Position numbers and translations under genes: made by a program | In this document: positions 31,870 through 40,620 of the stretch, piece after piece | Position numbering within the stretch: the stretch's first letter is position 1 | Layout of the letters: each line of letters opens with the position of its first letter | Notes under the pieces: model-generated | The model's input: only the letters and a program-made list of their open reading frames with translations | What the model was told of the DNA's origin: nothing | The model's database searches: none | Assembly: GCA_005223045.1 (NCBI GenBank) | Contig: NJBM01000032.1 | Coordinates: 1 to 49,697, forward strand | Source: Planctomycetes bacterium B3_Pla | GTDB lineage: Bacteria > Planctomycetota > Phycisphaerae > Sedimentisphaerales > Anaerobacaceae | DNA length: 49,697 nucleotides | Direction: 5' to 3'

Positions 31870-33243
31870 TCATGGCTGGATTCCGTGCCTTTGTATCATC
31901 TTGTACAACCGGGGTCGTGAAACTCCTAACAGTCGGGCAGCATGCGTCTTGTTGCCGTCGGTGGCCTTAAGAGCGTTTAAGAGAAGCTTCTTCTCAGCTT
32001 CGACCATGGACGTCACGGAAGTTGAGCCCTTGGCCGATGAAGGATGGCCCTCAACCTCAACGTACTCGACAATATAGTTTGGCAGATCGCACTGCTGTAT
32101 CATCTCGGAGTTGCCCAGGGCAAAGGCGTTTTCGATTGCACCTTCAAGTTCTCGGATGTTACCAGGCCACGGATAGTGTGCCAACGCTTCCAGAGCATCT
32201 TTGGTGATTCCCGTGACATTCTGCGGAAGAGCATCGTTGAATTTGCCAATGAAATGGCGAACCAGGGATGGAATATCGTCAGTTCGCTCACGCAATGGCG
32301 GCAGTGTGATTCTGATCACGCTCAGACGATAGAAGAGATCTTGGCGGAATTTCTCATTCTTAACTGCCTCATCCAAGTCCCTGTTGGCTGATGCAATGAC
32401 TCGCACGTCCACGGGCACCTCTTCTGCTCCGCCAACAGGGCGAATATGCCTCTCCTGCAATGCTCGCAACAGTTTGGCCTGGCTGTCGTAGGGCATATCA
32501 AGAATATCATCAAGAAAGATAGTGCCCCCGTTGGCGGCTCCAAAGAGACCCGCTGAGTCTGTGAAGGCACCTGTGAAAGCACCCTTCTTGTGGCCAAACA
32601 GCTCGCTTTCTACGAGTTCTTTGGGCACGGCCGCACAATTCACCGGCACGAAGGGCATGTCAGCTCGCAATCCATTGTAGTGGATCGCCCGGGCGACCAA
32701 CTCTTTGCCCGTGCCGCTTTCACCGCATATCAGAACAGTGCTGTCGGTCTTTCTAGCCGCCTCGATCTTCTTATACACCCCCTGCATCAAGCGGCTCGTG
32801 CCAACAATATTGTCAAAGCGGTATTTCTCGTGCAACTCCGAACGCAATTGAGAAACCTCCTCTCGAAGGTCACTGAGCTGGACAATCTTACCGACAGTCA
32901 TTAGAAGCTCGTCAGTATCGAAAGGTTTGGTGATGTAATCAGCGGCACCGTGTTTCATCGCATTGACCGCGTTCTTGATGCTGCCGTAGCCGGTCATCAG
33001 GACGACCTCAATGCCAGCGTCCAGGATTTTGATCTCCTCCAAAAGCGCCACACCATCCATTCCCGGCAGTTTCAGGTCTGTCAGCACGATGTCAACGTCT
33101 CCACACGTTCGGATTTCATCCAATGCCTCATTGGCACACGAGGTCTCCACAACCTCGAACCCTTTGAGCTGAAAGACTTTGGCGCAGCTCTTCCGCATCA
33201 CAGCATCATCTTCAACTATGAGAATCTTGACGATCTTACTCAT
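31870..33243 (-). CDS. Sigma-54-dependent response regulator (NtrC family)
   Basis: The start is taken as ATG 33243 with GGAGG upstream (a GTG at 33264 is the alternative). The protein has 457 residues. It has a receiver domain (IVEDDAVMR, phospho-Asp in DIVLTDLKLPGMDG, LMTGYGS, TKPFDTDE), an AAA+ domain (GESGTGKELVARAIH Walker A, the sigma-54 contact loop GAFTGAF, GTIFLDDI Walker B with Asp where Glu is common, LFYRLSV, arginine-finger region REL) and a Fis-type HTH at the end (NKTHAARLLGVSRPRLYKMI). It overlaps the kinase gene by 8 bp. It should activate the promoter at 31619-31634 through the three upstream repeats. Confidence 0.95.
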   Translation of the reverse strand: MSKIVKILIVEDDAVMRKSCAKVFQLKGFEVVETSCANEALDEIRTCGDVDIVLTDLKLPGMDGVALLEEIKILDAGIEVVLMTGYGSIKNAVNAMKHGAADYITKPFDTDELLMTVGKIVQLSDLREEVSQLRSELHEKYRFDNIVGTSRLMQGVYKKIEAARKTDSTVLICGESGTGKELVARAIHYNGLRADMPFVPVNCAAVPKELVESELFGHKKGAFTGAFTDSAGLFGAANGGTIFLDDILDMPYDSQAKLLRALQERHIRPVGGAEEVPVDVRVIASANRDLDEAVKNEKFRQDLFYRLSVIRITLPPLRERTDDIPSLVRHFIGKFNDALPQNVTGITKDALEALAHYPWPGNIRELEGAIENAFALGNSEMIQQCDLPNYIVEYVEVEGHPSSAKGSTSVTSMVEAEKKLLLNALKATDGNKTHAARLLGVSRPRLYKMIQRHGIQP

Positions 33244-35080
33244 TGGCAGCAGCCTCCGGCTCACCGTGCGGCAGGCGAATCAAGACGGTCGTGCCGCGGT
33301 GCAGTTCGCTCTGAATCTTTATCCTGCCTCCATGTTCCTCGACGATGCGCTGACATATAGGCAGCCCCAGACCCGTGCCTTTTCCGCGCTCTTTGGTCGT
33401 GAAGAATGGCTCGAAGGCTCCTCTTAACACGTCCTGGTCCATGCCCGGGCCATCGTCTATGACTCTGATCTCCACTGAATCATCAGATGTGCCCAGCCGA
33501 ATCTCGACGTTTCCGCCCTCCGGCATAGCGTCTGCAGCGTTTGTGATCAGATTCAGGAGAACCTGCTGAATCTGGTTACTGTTGGCCCAGATTACAGCAT
33601 CCCGCTCGCCATAGTCGGCCTTGAGCGAAACACCTTTGTTCGCCAGGTCGCTCTTGAGCAGGCGCAGGCTTTCCCTGACCAGTGAGCGCAGATCTGCTCT
33701 CGATGTCGACGCCTCTGACCGGCGAGAGAAGCCAAGCAGGGAGTCGATGATGCCCCGGCAGCGTAGAGCCTCGCTCTCGATAACATTCAAATCCGAAACG
33801 TCTGCCCTGTTCTTCAATTGTTCTTGCATCAACTGTGCACGCAACAGTACCGTGCCGAGAGGAGTGTTCAATTCGTGTGCCACACTCGCTGCAATCTGTC
33901 CTATCAACACCATCTTCTCTTGCTGGAAAAGTTGTTCGCGCAATTGTTTCTGCTCCTGTTCCAGCGCCACCCGATCAGAAATGTCCAGGCTGAGCAGAAC
34001 AAGACCCAGGTACCGCCCGTCTTGGCTGTGAACGCTGGAATAGCTGTTCAGGGCATTTCCGTTGCGTGCCTCCATCGTGTGACCCTGAGCAAATCCGGGC
34101 CTTGTCTTGGCCAACTCGAGAATCTGTTTGACGTGCGCGTGCGCCGCGGGGGGATGGCATTCAAGCAATGGTTTACCCAACAGTTGCTCTGCATTTCTGG
34201 CCCAGATACGTTCGGCGCTCTTATTACACAGGGAAATCCTACCTTCGGTGTCCACGAAAAGGACCCCTTCGACCATACAGTTAATGATGGCTCGCAACTT
34301 GTCTCTTTCCCAGACAGTCTGTTCCTGTGCCAAGTGAATACCGCGATTTCGGTCGTCCAATACAGTATGTTGCCTCAACAGTTCGTTGGACATCTGATTG
34401 AACGATTCCACCAATTCTCCAATCTCATCCTTGGCGGTCGTACTAACCTGTCGGCCAAGTTTGCCGCTGCGAATCTCACGTGCCGCTTCTATGAGGCCGC
34501 GCACCGGCTTGGTCACTGCCCACGAAACCAGTGCAGCCAAGCCTGCCCCGATCAAGAGAACAAATGCAGCCATGACCACAAGGATGAATGTAAAATGCGA
34601 GACGGTGTGCTGGATCCGTCGTTCCGATATCCCCACGTGTACAAAGCCCGCCTTGCCCTGCAAAATCGGAACCGAAATGTCATGGATCAAGCCCGCTTCC
34701 ACGGTGTCCAGCAACTCCCATTTCAAGCTCTCGCTCGCTTCCGGGCCGCTGACATCATACAGATCCTGAGGGAAACCACCGGCAAAAGTATGAGCCAGCA
34801 CTTGCCCTTTGCGATCGGTTACATAGGCATAGGCGACGTCCTCGTCACTGCCTTCGAGGTCTTTGACCAAGCGCAACAGGGAAACAAACTCCTCGGTAAG
34901 CACAAGGTGCCCGCTGCGCACAGCTACATTGGCCGCCATGTTGTGCCCTTTTGATAAGTATTCGGCACGAAGCACGCTCGAAAGATGGTTCTGCACAAAC
35001 ACAACCACCATTAGATCCAGAAGAGCGATCAGGCCCGTCAGGCAAATCATGATCTTCGCGCGAAAGCTCAAAGGCAACAC
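33236..35080 (-). CDS. Membrane sensor histidine kinase (HAMP-PAS-HisKA-HATPase)
   Basis: I take GTG 35080 as the start, with GAGGAAG just before it; the frame stays open to 35161, overlapping the PhnD-like gene. The protein has 614 residues. A first membrane segment (about 8-30), an extracytoplasmic sensor of about 135 residues, and a second membrane segment (about 163-190) lead to HAMP (KPVRGLIEAAREIRSGKLG), PAS (INCMVEGVLFVDTEGRISLCN), the phospho-acceptor H-box SVAHELNTPLGTVL, and an ATPase domain (NLITNAADAMPEGG, VIDDGPGMD, FEPFFTTKERGKGTGLGLPI). Its substrate is surely the NtrC-type regulator next door. The signal may come from the PhnD-like protein upstream. Confidence 0.94.
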   Translation of the reverse strand: MLPLSFRAKIMICLTGLIALLDLMVVVFVQNHLSSVLRAEYLSKGHNMAANVAVRSGHLVLTEEFVSLLRLVKDLEGSDEDVAYAYVTDRKGQVLAHTFAGGFPQDLYDVSGPEASESLKWELLDTVEAGLIHDISVPILQGKAGFVHVGISERRIQHTVSHFTFILVVMAAFVLLIGAGLAALVSWAVTKPVRGLIEAAREIRSGKLGRQVSTTAKDEIGELVESFNQMSNELLRQHTVLDDRNRGIHLAQEQTVWERDKLRAIINCMVEGVLFVDTEGRISLCNKSAERIWARNAEQLLGKPLLECHPPAAHAHVKQILELAKTRPGFAQGHTMEARNGNALNSYSSVHSQDGRYLGLVLLSLDISDRVALEQEQKQLREQLFQQEKMVLIGQIAASVAHELNTPLGTVLLRAQLMQEQLKNRADVSDLNVIESEALRCRGIIDSLLGFSRRSEASTSRADLRSLVRESLRLLKSDLANKGVSLKADYGERDAVIWANSNQIQQVLLNLITNAADAMPEGGNVEIRLGTSDDSVEIRVIDDGPGMDQDVLRGAFEPFFTTKERGKGTGLGLPICQRIVEEHGGRIKIQSELHRGTTVLIRLPHGEPEAAANE

Positions 35081-35090
35081 AGTATCTTCC

Positions 35091-36038
35091 TCACTTTTCT
35101 GACCGAGCGTCTCTGGCAAGAGTTTCCATTTCACGGATTGAATCGTACGCGCCGTCTTCAATCTCAGTAAATCGGTCTATCAAAACTCTGTCAAGGATTT
35201 CCCGGCCTCTGGGATATTTGTGCATGTTCAAGAAAGCCAAGCTGAGTTCTTCTTTTAGTTCACTGTCGATATCCGGAGAAACAACCAGAGGCGGGATGCC
35301 GAACGGCTCTGATTTATCTATGATCCTGGTCTGCGCAGGCCATTGCTGCCCCTTGGCATTCAAGTACTCCCAGATCAGGCTGTCCACAGCGGCTCCGTCC
35401 ACAAACTTCTCGGCTACCGACCGAATCGAATTGTCATGGCTGTACGTAAAGATGTGCTTTCTGAAGAATGATTCCGGCGTCTCCCCCATCCGGGCGAGTG
35501 CGCAGACAGGAACGAGCATCCCCGTATTGGACAGCGGGTCGGAAAACGCGAACACTTTGCCCCGTAGATCTTCCAACTTCTCAATCGAACTGTCTTTGTG
35601 AACGATAAGATAGGAGTGGTACTCAGTCTTGCCAAAGCATACCGGAGCGCAGAGAAGCTCCATCCCAAAATCACGATGGCCTTCGACGTACGGACGCGAA
35701 CAAACGAACGCCGCATCGATTCGTCTCTCCTTCAAGAGAAAGTTCACCTCGGTGTACGTTTTGCGCAGCACCATTTCAACGCTCCGGCCGAGTTTCTCAC
35801 CAATGTAGTCGAACATATCCTCATAGAAGGTTAGTGATTCCGCCGGCGAGATGATCGCTCCGACTGCGATCCTCAGCTTGCTTCCTTGCAGGGGAAGCGG
35901 AACCGGATCGATAGATGAGGGAGTCAGACTGACGCGCCTCGCGGGAGTGACGTGCGCACCATGGGTCAAATACACCACTGCTGCCACAAGAGACATGCAA
36001 ACAAGCACTACCGCAACTGTCAAACGTACTCTTGCCAT
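35091..36038 (-). CDS. PhnD-like substrate-binding protein, probable sensor component
   Basis: The protein has about 315 residues from ATG 36038 (an ORF start 9 codons upstream is less likely). A signal peptide or anchor (LTVAVVLVCMSLVAAVVYL) precedes a PhnD/TauA-type periplasmic binding fold: LRIAVGAIISPAESLTFYEDMFDYIGEKLG, RRIDAAFVCSRPYVEG, KVFAFSDPLSNTGMLVPVC, FVDGAAVDSLIWEYL, PPLVVSPDI. No ABC permease or ATPase is nearby; instead a kinase follows directly (10 bp). I infer it is the ligand-sensing part of a three-component system. Ligands in this family include phosphonate, phosphite and other oxyanions; the ligand here is unknown. Confidence 0.9.
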   Translation of the reverse strand: MARVRLTVAVVLVCMSLVAAVVYLTHGAHVTPARRVSLTPSSIDPVPLPLQGSKLRIAVGAIISPAESLTFYEDMFDYIGEKLGRSVEMVLRKTYTEVNFLLKERRIDAAFVCSRPYVEGHRDFGMELLCAPVCFGKTEYHSYLIVHKDSSIEKLEDLRGKVFAFSDPLSNTGMLVPVCALARMGETPESFFRKHIFTYSHDNSIRSVAEKFVDGAAVDSLIWEYLNAKGQQWPAQTRIIDKSEPFGIPPLVVSPDIDSELKEELSLAFLNMHKYPRGREILDRVLIDRFTEIEDGAYDSIREMETLARDARSEK

Positions 36039-36190
36039 TTCCTGCGACCTTCCCACACAGCCCAAAGTGATACGCGCACGTATGATTCTGCACGTCTATA
36101 CCAGTGGTGTAGCAGATAAAACGCTGAATGCCCGGCGGACAGTTCAGAACAGGAGAAGCATATCCCAGTTGTCGCCCATCTACATGTCCA

Positions 36191-36219
36191 ATGATACTCC
36201 AATTCCCCGCCAAGGTCAA
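36191..36219 (-). promoter_or_regulatory. Sigma-70-type promoter of the sensor operon
   Basis: On the minus strand, TTGACC (36219-36214) and TATCAT (36196-36191) are exactly 17 bp apart, five of six bases matching the consensus at each box. Transcription would start near 36184, about 145 nt before the PhnD-like gene. This would express the sensor operon without the sigma-54 promoter it controls. Confidence 0.5.
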
Positions 36220-36294
36220 GTACAGAATCTTGAACGGTGCACACCTATCGCGTCAGATCGCCTATGAGCACACATTTGCAGAGTGTGGCTCTGT

Positions 36295-37419
36295 TCACGC
36301 AACATCCTCTCCTCGAAGCACATACTTTCGACTATTCTGAATCACTCTATCAGTCTGTTCGGAAAGATCCTGCACGTATCTTGTTGCCATCGTCAGGTCA
36401 ACATGGCCGAGGAGCCTTTGAACTGCAAATGGATCTCCGGACCTCGCCGCCATCGTAGCAGCGGTTCTGCGAAGAGAGTAGAAGCCTGTTCCCCTCGGCG
36501 CATGGATCCTAACTTTCTTCATGAGCCTCGAAAATGTCGGAGTGATTCGATTAACGAATATGTACTTACGCTCTCCATCGTCATTTGTTTTAGCCACAGT
36601 CCTGATCCAGAGATGTCCCTTGGAAGTATAGAATACGAATGGTCCTGATCTCGGCAGTTCCTTCAATGCCTGCATCGTCTCGGACCACAATGGAAAATTT
36701 CTTTCAACTCCCGTCTTGTTTCTGGCGAGCTTGACTCTCCTATCCTTGAAATCCAGGTCGGTCCATTGCAGTTTACCGCAATCTGTACATCCAAATCCGC
36801 AGTTCAAGCCCAACCATATCATAGCCTTCATCTTGATATCTGCAGCGGACAGCAATTTGTTAATCTGCTGTGAATTGAACGTGTACATTTCTTTGTGAAC
36901 GACCTTGCTCTTCGAGATGGCGTCAATATTTGGGATGCTCTCAAGAATATCATTTCTTCGTGCCCAGTGAAACATGGCCTTCATGATACCGATGTTTAGA
37001 TTCAATCGATCTACTGAGGCGTAATGACTCTGAAGTTTACTTTTGTAGCTTTGCAGGTCCAACGTTGAAATGCTCTCTATGCGGTAACCTTGTCCAAGAA
37101 AGGCCATCAGTCTATTCAGACTGTCGGTCTGTTCGTTATAGTGTCTTGGGGTAAGGTTGTCTGCGAGCATTCTTGCGTGTTGATACTGCAAGTAGAGACC
37201 CACCAATTGCATCAAGGTCATTTTGTCATTGGACGCCTTGTGCATCAAGCTTCGAGTTCCATGCAAGAATGTGGCCTGAGCCAGGTAGCTCTCAAGTGCT
37301 TGTTTCTTGTCGGTTCCGAAGTACCGAATCTTGCCTCTGATCTTCTTGCAGTATTGTCCCGTGGGATGTAGAGTCAGAGGAAATTTGTCTGAACGTGTCT
37401 TTCTTTTTGAAATCTTCAT
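36295..37419 (-). CDS. Tyrosine recombinase/integrase (copy 1)
   Basis: The protein has 374 residues, with an N-terminal SAM-like core-binding part (about 65-160) and a catalytic part. Visible residues are the beta-hairpin Lys (ARNKTGVERN), the box II Arg in YSLRRTAAT (Tyr replaces the usual His), His in RLLGH and the nucleophile Tyr in MATRYVQ. The first catalytic Arg, normally in G-L-R-x-x-E-L, is replaced: the motif reads GFGCTDCGKL. The same change is present in copy 2, so it is a family trait and not damage. It lies at the left end of the accessory region and is transcribed toward the sensor operon. Confidence 0.92.
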   Translation of the reverse strand: MKISKRKTRSDKFPLTLHPTGQYCKKIRGKIRYFGTDKKQALESYLAQATFLHGTRSLMHKASNDKMTLMQLVGLYLQYQHARMLADNLTPRHYNEQTDSLNRLMAFLGQGYRIESISTLDLQSYKSKLQSHYASVDRLNLNIGIMKAMFHWARRNDILESIPNIDAISKSKVVHKEMYTFNSQQINKLLSAADIKMKAMIWLGLNCGFGCTDCGKLQWTDLDFKDRRVKLARNKTGVERNFPLWSETMQALKELPRSGPFVFYTSKGHLWIRTVAKTNDDGERKYIFVNRITPTFSRLMKKVRIHAPRGTGFYSLRRTAATMAARSGDPFAVQRLLGHVDLTMATRYVQDLSEQTDRVIQNSRKYVLRGEDVA

Positions 37420-37468
37420 CGCACTGCCTCCAGAAAAATAGTGACATTATTAAACAGATAATCACGGT

Positions 37469-37491
37469 TTGGTTGTACTCTTAGTTGTAGT
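37469..37491. repeat. Two TTGGTTGTA-like 11-mers upstream of integrase 1
   Basis: TTGGTTGTACT and TTAGTTGTAGT stand one base apart about 50 bp upstream of the integrase start. Two exact TTGGTTGTAGT copies are found upstream of the second integrase (49393-49414). The shared position relative to both integrase genes suggests recombinase arm-type binding sites; this is inference. Confidence 0.5.
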
Positions 37492-37580
37492 TTTCCGATG
37501 AAGCCTCCGTACCTCAGAATCATAACTTGCTGTAAGGTATTAGCTTGTGATTAGTGGAGGAGGTCAAATGAAAACGTACA

Positions 37581-37698
37581 TTGAATCCGAAACAAATAGG
37601 AAATTCCCATAAAATACTTGATATTCGGCAAGAAATAGATGTGAGTCTCTGCTCGAATTGGGCGAAATCAAGGTTTGTAGTGACATTTTGGTGACACG
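37581..37698 (+). repeat. Diverged direct repeat, copy 1
   Basis: About 118 bp here align by eye to 40692-40809 with roughly 75-80% identity and little or no length change; shared blocks include ATAAAATA, GATGT, GGCAA, AAATCAAGGT and GACACG. The pair flanks the LamG gene at 38277-40442. No open frame in it is convincing. It may be a decayed mobile-element end or a lineage-specific intergenic repeat. Confidence 0.65.
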
Positions 37699-38043
37699 CC
37701 AAGTCAAGGAAATCTGACCTTTTGTAGGCTAAGAAAATGGGGGTATGTAAGTGGTGACATCTCACTCTTCAACAGTTTCTGTTTGCGGCAGTTTTGCTCG
37801 CCACTTTTTGGCCTGCTGGACTATTTGCCTGCCTCTATGAGCTTCTGGAAACGGGGGTGCCCGGTTGCATCGATTGAGTTTTTGGGGAATGGGTGTATTC
37901 GATGTGTCTGCTCGTCCCTAATCTTGGCAATTTTGTGAGGTGACTGGCTGTGTCGAGAACGCGTCGCAAGCTGGCTCTTCAGTGAATTAGAGTGTTTCTG
38001 GGCCCTTTTGGCAGAAATGCTTTGTGAGTTGGGGGCTGAAATG

Positions 38044-38073
38044 TTGACATGGGGCAGCATATTGTGCTACCAT
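38044..38073 (+). promoter_or_regulatory. Possible sigma-70 promoter for the LamG gene
   Basis: A perfect TTGACA (38044) is followed after 18 bp by TACCAT (38068), a four-of-six -10 box. It lies about 200 bp upstream of the LamG start on the same strand, and the predicted leader contains the hairpin at 38138. Confidence 0.35.
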
Positions 38074-38137
38074 GAAGATGGCAGTGTGCGAGAGCATTCT
38101 GCATTGAAGTCGTGTGAGGAACATCGGCCAGTGAGTA

Positions 38138-38159
38138 CCACAGAGTTGTGGTCTTTTTG
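38138..38159 (+). terminator. Small hairpin with T-run in the LamG leader (attenuator-like)
   Basis: ACCACA-GAGT-TGTGGT is followed by CTTTTT. A 6-bp stem with a run of T is a weak intrinsic terminator. Placed between the possible promoter and the gene it could act as an attenuator, or terminate transcription entering from the left. Confidence 0.4.
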
Positions 38160-38276
38160 ATGAATCCTCATACATGGGCACGACGAAGGCGCAGTATTGT
38201 GGGCGACCGGAGATAGACTGGCGGGGAGATCAACGTTCAATGCAAATGCAGGTTAACAGACCAGGAGGAAAGCGCA

Positions 38277-40442
38277 ATGAGAAGAAAGCAATTATCTAGA
38301 TTCCGAATCAGTGTCATTTTGTTCACGGTCGTGTGCCCATCGCTATCTGCGAGTGCTCGGGCAAATCTTCTTGTGTACTATGCATTTAACGAAGGCGCAG
38401 GTGATACTGTTCGGGATATAAGTGGTAATGGAAACAACGCAAAAATGCACAATATGGACGACTCAGCCTGGGTGGCGAGTAAGGAGGAAAGGTTCGGAAC
38501 ATGTCTGGCCCTTGACGGCTCTGACGATTACGTGAAATCAGAAGGTACCTTTAGCCAACCTTTGGATGGCGATTTCACCTTGTCTATGTGGTTTACTGCC
38601 ACACCCGGTCGAAGGGCCCGCTTATTTACTTTGAGCAGCGCTAACGAGAAGATGATCAATATTCGCATCGTAAATGACATCATTCGCATCGATGACAGTG
38701 GTGGAGTGTCATCCGAAGTCTCTGGGGATGTTAACGTTACAGATCAGCAGTGGCACCATATTGCCGCGGTGCGTAATGGTCAGTCATTAACTGTTTACCT
38801 TGACGGTGAACAGCATTTAGAAGCATCCTTGAGTAACGTGCTAACCATGGACAATGTCTCCATCGCAGTCCGAAGCCAGTCGGACGGTTCCAGGGATGAC
38901 TTCTTGTTGGGAAATTTGGATGAGTTTAGGATTTATGCAGAGGCGTTTGATGCCGACAGAATCGAAACTCTCATGGTCCCGGGTGGGAAGTTCACCGGGG
39001 CCTCAGGGCCGAATCCGAAAGACGGCGCTATAGTAGATGATACCTGGGCCAATCTTACCTGGGTACCGGGAGATTTCGCAGTCTCGCACGACGTGTACAT
39101 AAGCGATAGTTTTGATGATGTGAACGACGGAGCTGAAAGTGCGTTTAGAGGCAACCAGACTCTAACATTTATCATTGTTGGTTTGCCTGGATTTCCTTAC
39201 CCAGACGGCCTTGATACTGGAAGCGCTTATTACTGGCGGATCGATGAGGTAAATGAAACCGAGCCGAACAGCCCATGGAAAGGTAATGTCTGGAGTTTTG
39301 TTGTTCCTTCCAAAACTGCGTACTTTCCCGAACCTGCTGATGGCGCTGAAACTGTAGCTGTGGATGTGCAGCTTAGCTGGACACCAGGTTCCGGATCTAA
39401 ACTACACACCGTTTATTTTGGTGACAATTTTGAAGATGTGAACAATGCTACAGGTGGCCAAGCTCAGGGAACTACTACCTTTACTCCGGGTATTCTAACA
39501 ATGGCCAAAACTTACTATTGGCGGGTCGACGAGTTTGATCTTATCGAAACTCAAAAAGGCGATGTATGGAGCTTCACCACTGAGGGCGCCATCGGGAGTC
39601 CGAATCCAACAAATGGTGCTGTTGATGTATCGCAAACCTCGATTCTTTCGTGGGTATCTGGAGTTTTTGCAGACACGCATGAAATCTACTTCGGCATAGA
39701 CAAAGATGCAGTTAAAAACGCTGATACGAGTTCCCCGGAGTATAAGGGTAGCGGAAACCTTGGCTCCGAGAGCTATGATCCCGGACAACTTGAATGGAAT
39801 ACGACTTATTACTGGAGGATTGTTGAGGTCAACAATGCCAACGCTGACAGTCCATGGAAAAGTCCTCTATGGAGCTTTACTACGGGCAACTTCCTTGTGG
39901 TAGATGATTTTGAGAGCTACAACGACCTTAACCCGACTGATCCGGAAAGCAATAGGATATTCAACGTATGGCTAGACGGATTCGGAGATGCCACAAACGG
40001 TTCTCTGGTTGGATATGATGATCCTCCATTTACCGAGCAGACCATCGTTCACAGTGGCAGCCAGTCGATGCCCTTTGCATATGACAATGCCGCTGGAATA
40101 TCTGAGGCAACTTTGACATTGACCGATATGCGCGATTGGACAGTCCAGGGTGTTAACAGATTGACAATTTGGTACATCAGAGGTAGTACCGGTAACGATG
40201 TCGAGACAATGTATGTTGTTCTAAACGGTACTGCTGTAGTTACCAATGATAATCCAAATGCATCGGCGGCAACCAACTGGTCCGAATGGAATATCGACCT
40301 TCAGGCGTTTACAGATCAAGGTGTGGATCTCGCCAACATTAATACGATAACTCTTGGCTTTGGCAACAGAAACAATCCAGTGGCCGGCGGTACAGGCTTG
40401 GTAATTTTCGACGACATTCGTCTGTATTCACCGGCACCCTAA
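38277..40442 (+). CDS. Secreted LamG-domain protein with Fn3-like repeats
   Basis: The protein has 721 residues; an AGGAGG lies before the ATG. A signal peptide (about 1-30, ending SASARA) is followed by a LamG/concanavalin-like domain (about 31-230: YYAFNEGAGDTVRDISGNGNN, LDGSDDYVKSEG, WHHIAAVRNGQSLTVYLDG, LDEFRIYAEAF). Then come three Fn3-like units that each end YYWRxxE(V/F), at about residues 240-340, 345-440 and 440-540. The C-terminal module starts VVDDFESYNDLNP and ends in a beta-rich, carbohydrate-binding-like part. No catalytic domain is seen, so it may be a surface adhesin or glycan-binding protein. The two proteins at 41080-43368 and 43616-46489 share the C-terminal module. Confidence 0.93.
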   Translation: MRRKQLSRFRISVILFTVVCPSLSASARANLLVYYAFNEGAGDTVRDISGNGNNAKMHNMDDSAWVASKEERFGTCLALDGSDDYVKSEGTFSQPLDGDFTLSMWFTATPGRRARLFTLSSANEKMINIRIVNDIIRIDDSGGVSSEVSGDVNVTDQQWHHIAAVRNGQSLTVYLDGEQHLEASLSNVLTMDNVSIAVRSQSDGSRDDFLLGNLDEFRIYAEAFDADRIETLMVPGGKFTGASGPNPKDGAIVDDTWANLTWVPGDFAVSHDVYISDSFDDVNDGAESAFRGNQTLTFIIVGLPGFPYPDGLDTGSAYYWRIDEVNETEPNSPWKGNVWSFVVPSKTAYFPEPADGAETVAVDVQLSWTPGSGSKLHTVYFGDNFEDVNNATGGQAQGTTTFTPGILTMAKTYYWRVDEFDLIETQKGDVWSFTTEGAIGSPNPTNGAVDVSQTSILSWVSGVFADTHEIYFGIDKDAVKNADTSSPEYKGSGNLGSESYDPGQLEWNTTYYWRIVEVNNANADSPWKSPLWSFTTGNFLVVDDFESYNDLNPTDPESNRIFNVWLDGFGDATNGSLVGYDDPPFTEQTIVHSGSQSMPFAYDNAAGISEATLTLTDMRDWTVQGVNRLTIWYIRGSTGNDVETMYVVLNGTAVVTNDNPNASAATNWSEWNIDLQAFTDQGVDLANINTITLGFGNRNNPVAGGTGLVIFDDIRLYSPAP

Positions 40443-40482
40443 GCAAGTACTTGGCCATTAAATGAGATTGATTTGTAAATTT

Positions 40483-40523
40483 GGGGTCTATATCGAAAGA
40501 TTCGGTATAGGCCCCTTTTCTTT
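40483..40523 (+). terminator. Strong intrinsic terminator after the LamG gene
   Basis: GGGGTCTATATCGAA (40483-40497) and TTCGGTATAGGCCCC (40501-40515) form a 15-bp stem in RNA, with two U-G wobbles and a 3-nt loop, followed by TTTTCTTT. It lies 41 bp past the stop of the LamG gene. Confidence 0.88.
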
Positions 40524-40620
40524 CAAGAATAGCCGATTTACATTAACAATGTCCAATATCACTAATCTACAACCGAGCAGTGCATCCGTAGTCGCGAAAT
40601 CCAGCGGCAAACAAACTCAA

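Larger units (their letters stand above)
37420..38276. other. Gene-poor stretch before the first LamG gene
   Basis: These 857 bp look AT-rich at the left end and hold no gene I can support. They contain a pair of TTGGTTGTA-type repeats just upstream of the integrase, copy 1 of a diverged 118-bp repeat, a possible promoter and a hairpin followed by T residues; each is listed separately. Short minus-strand frames of up to 81 codons in it have no recognisable product. Confidence 0.5.

Noticed and set aside
33818..34954. 378-codon plus-strand open frame
   Set aside because: It is antisense to the kinase with clear HAMP, PAS and H-box motifs; the product looks random.
37821..38060. Short minus-strand frames before the first LamG gene, including one ending with a Lys/Gln-rich tail near 37760
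   Set aside because: No start with a ribosome site, no recognisable family, and the frames are interrupted; could be decayed coding sequence but not supportable.
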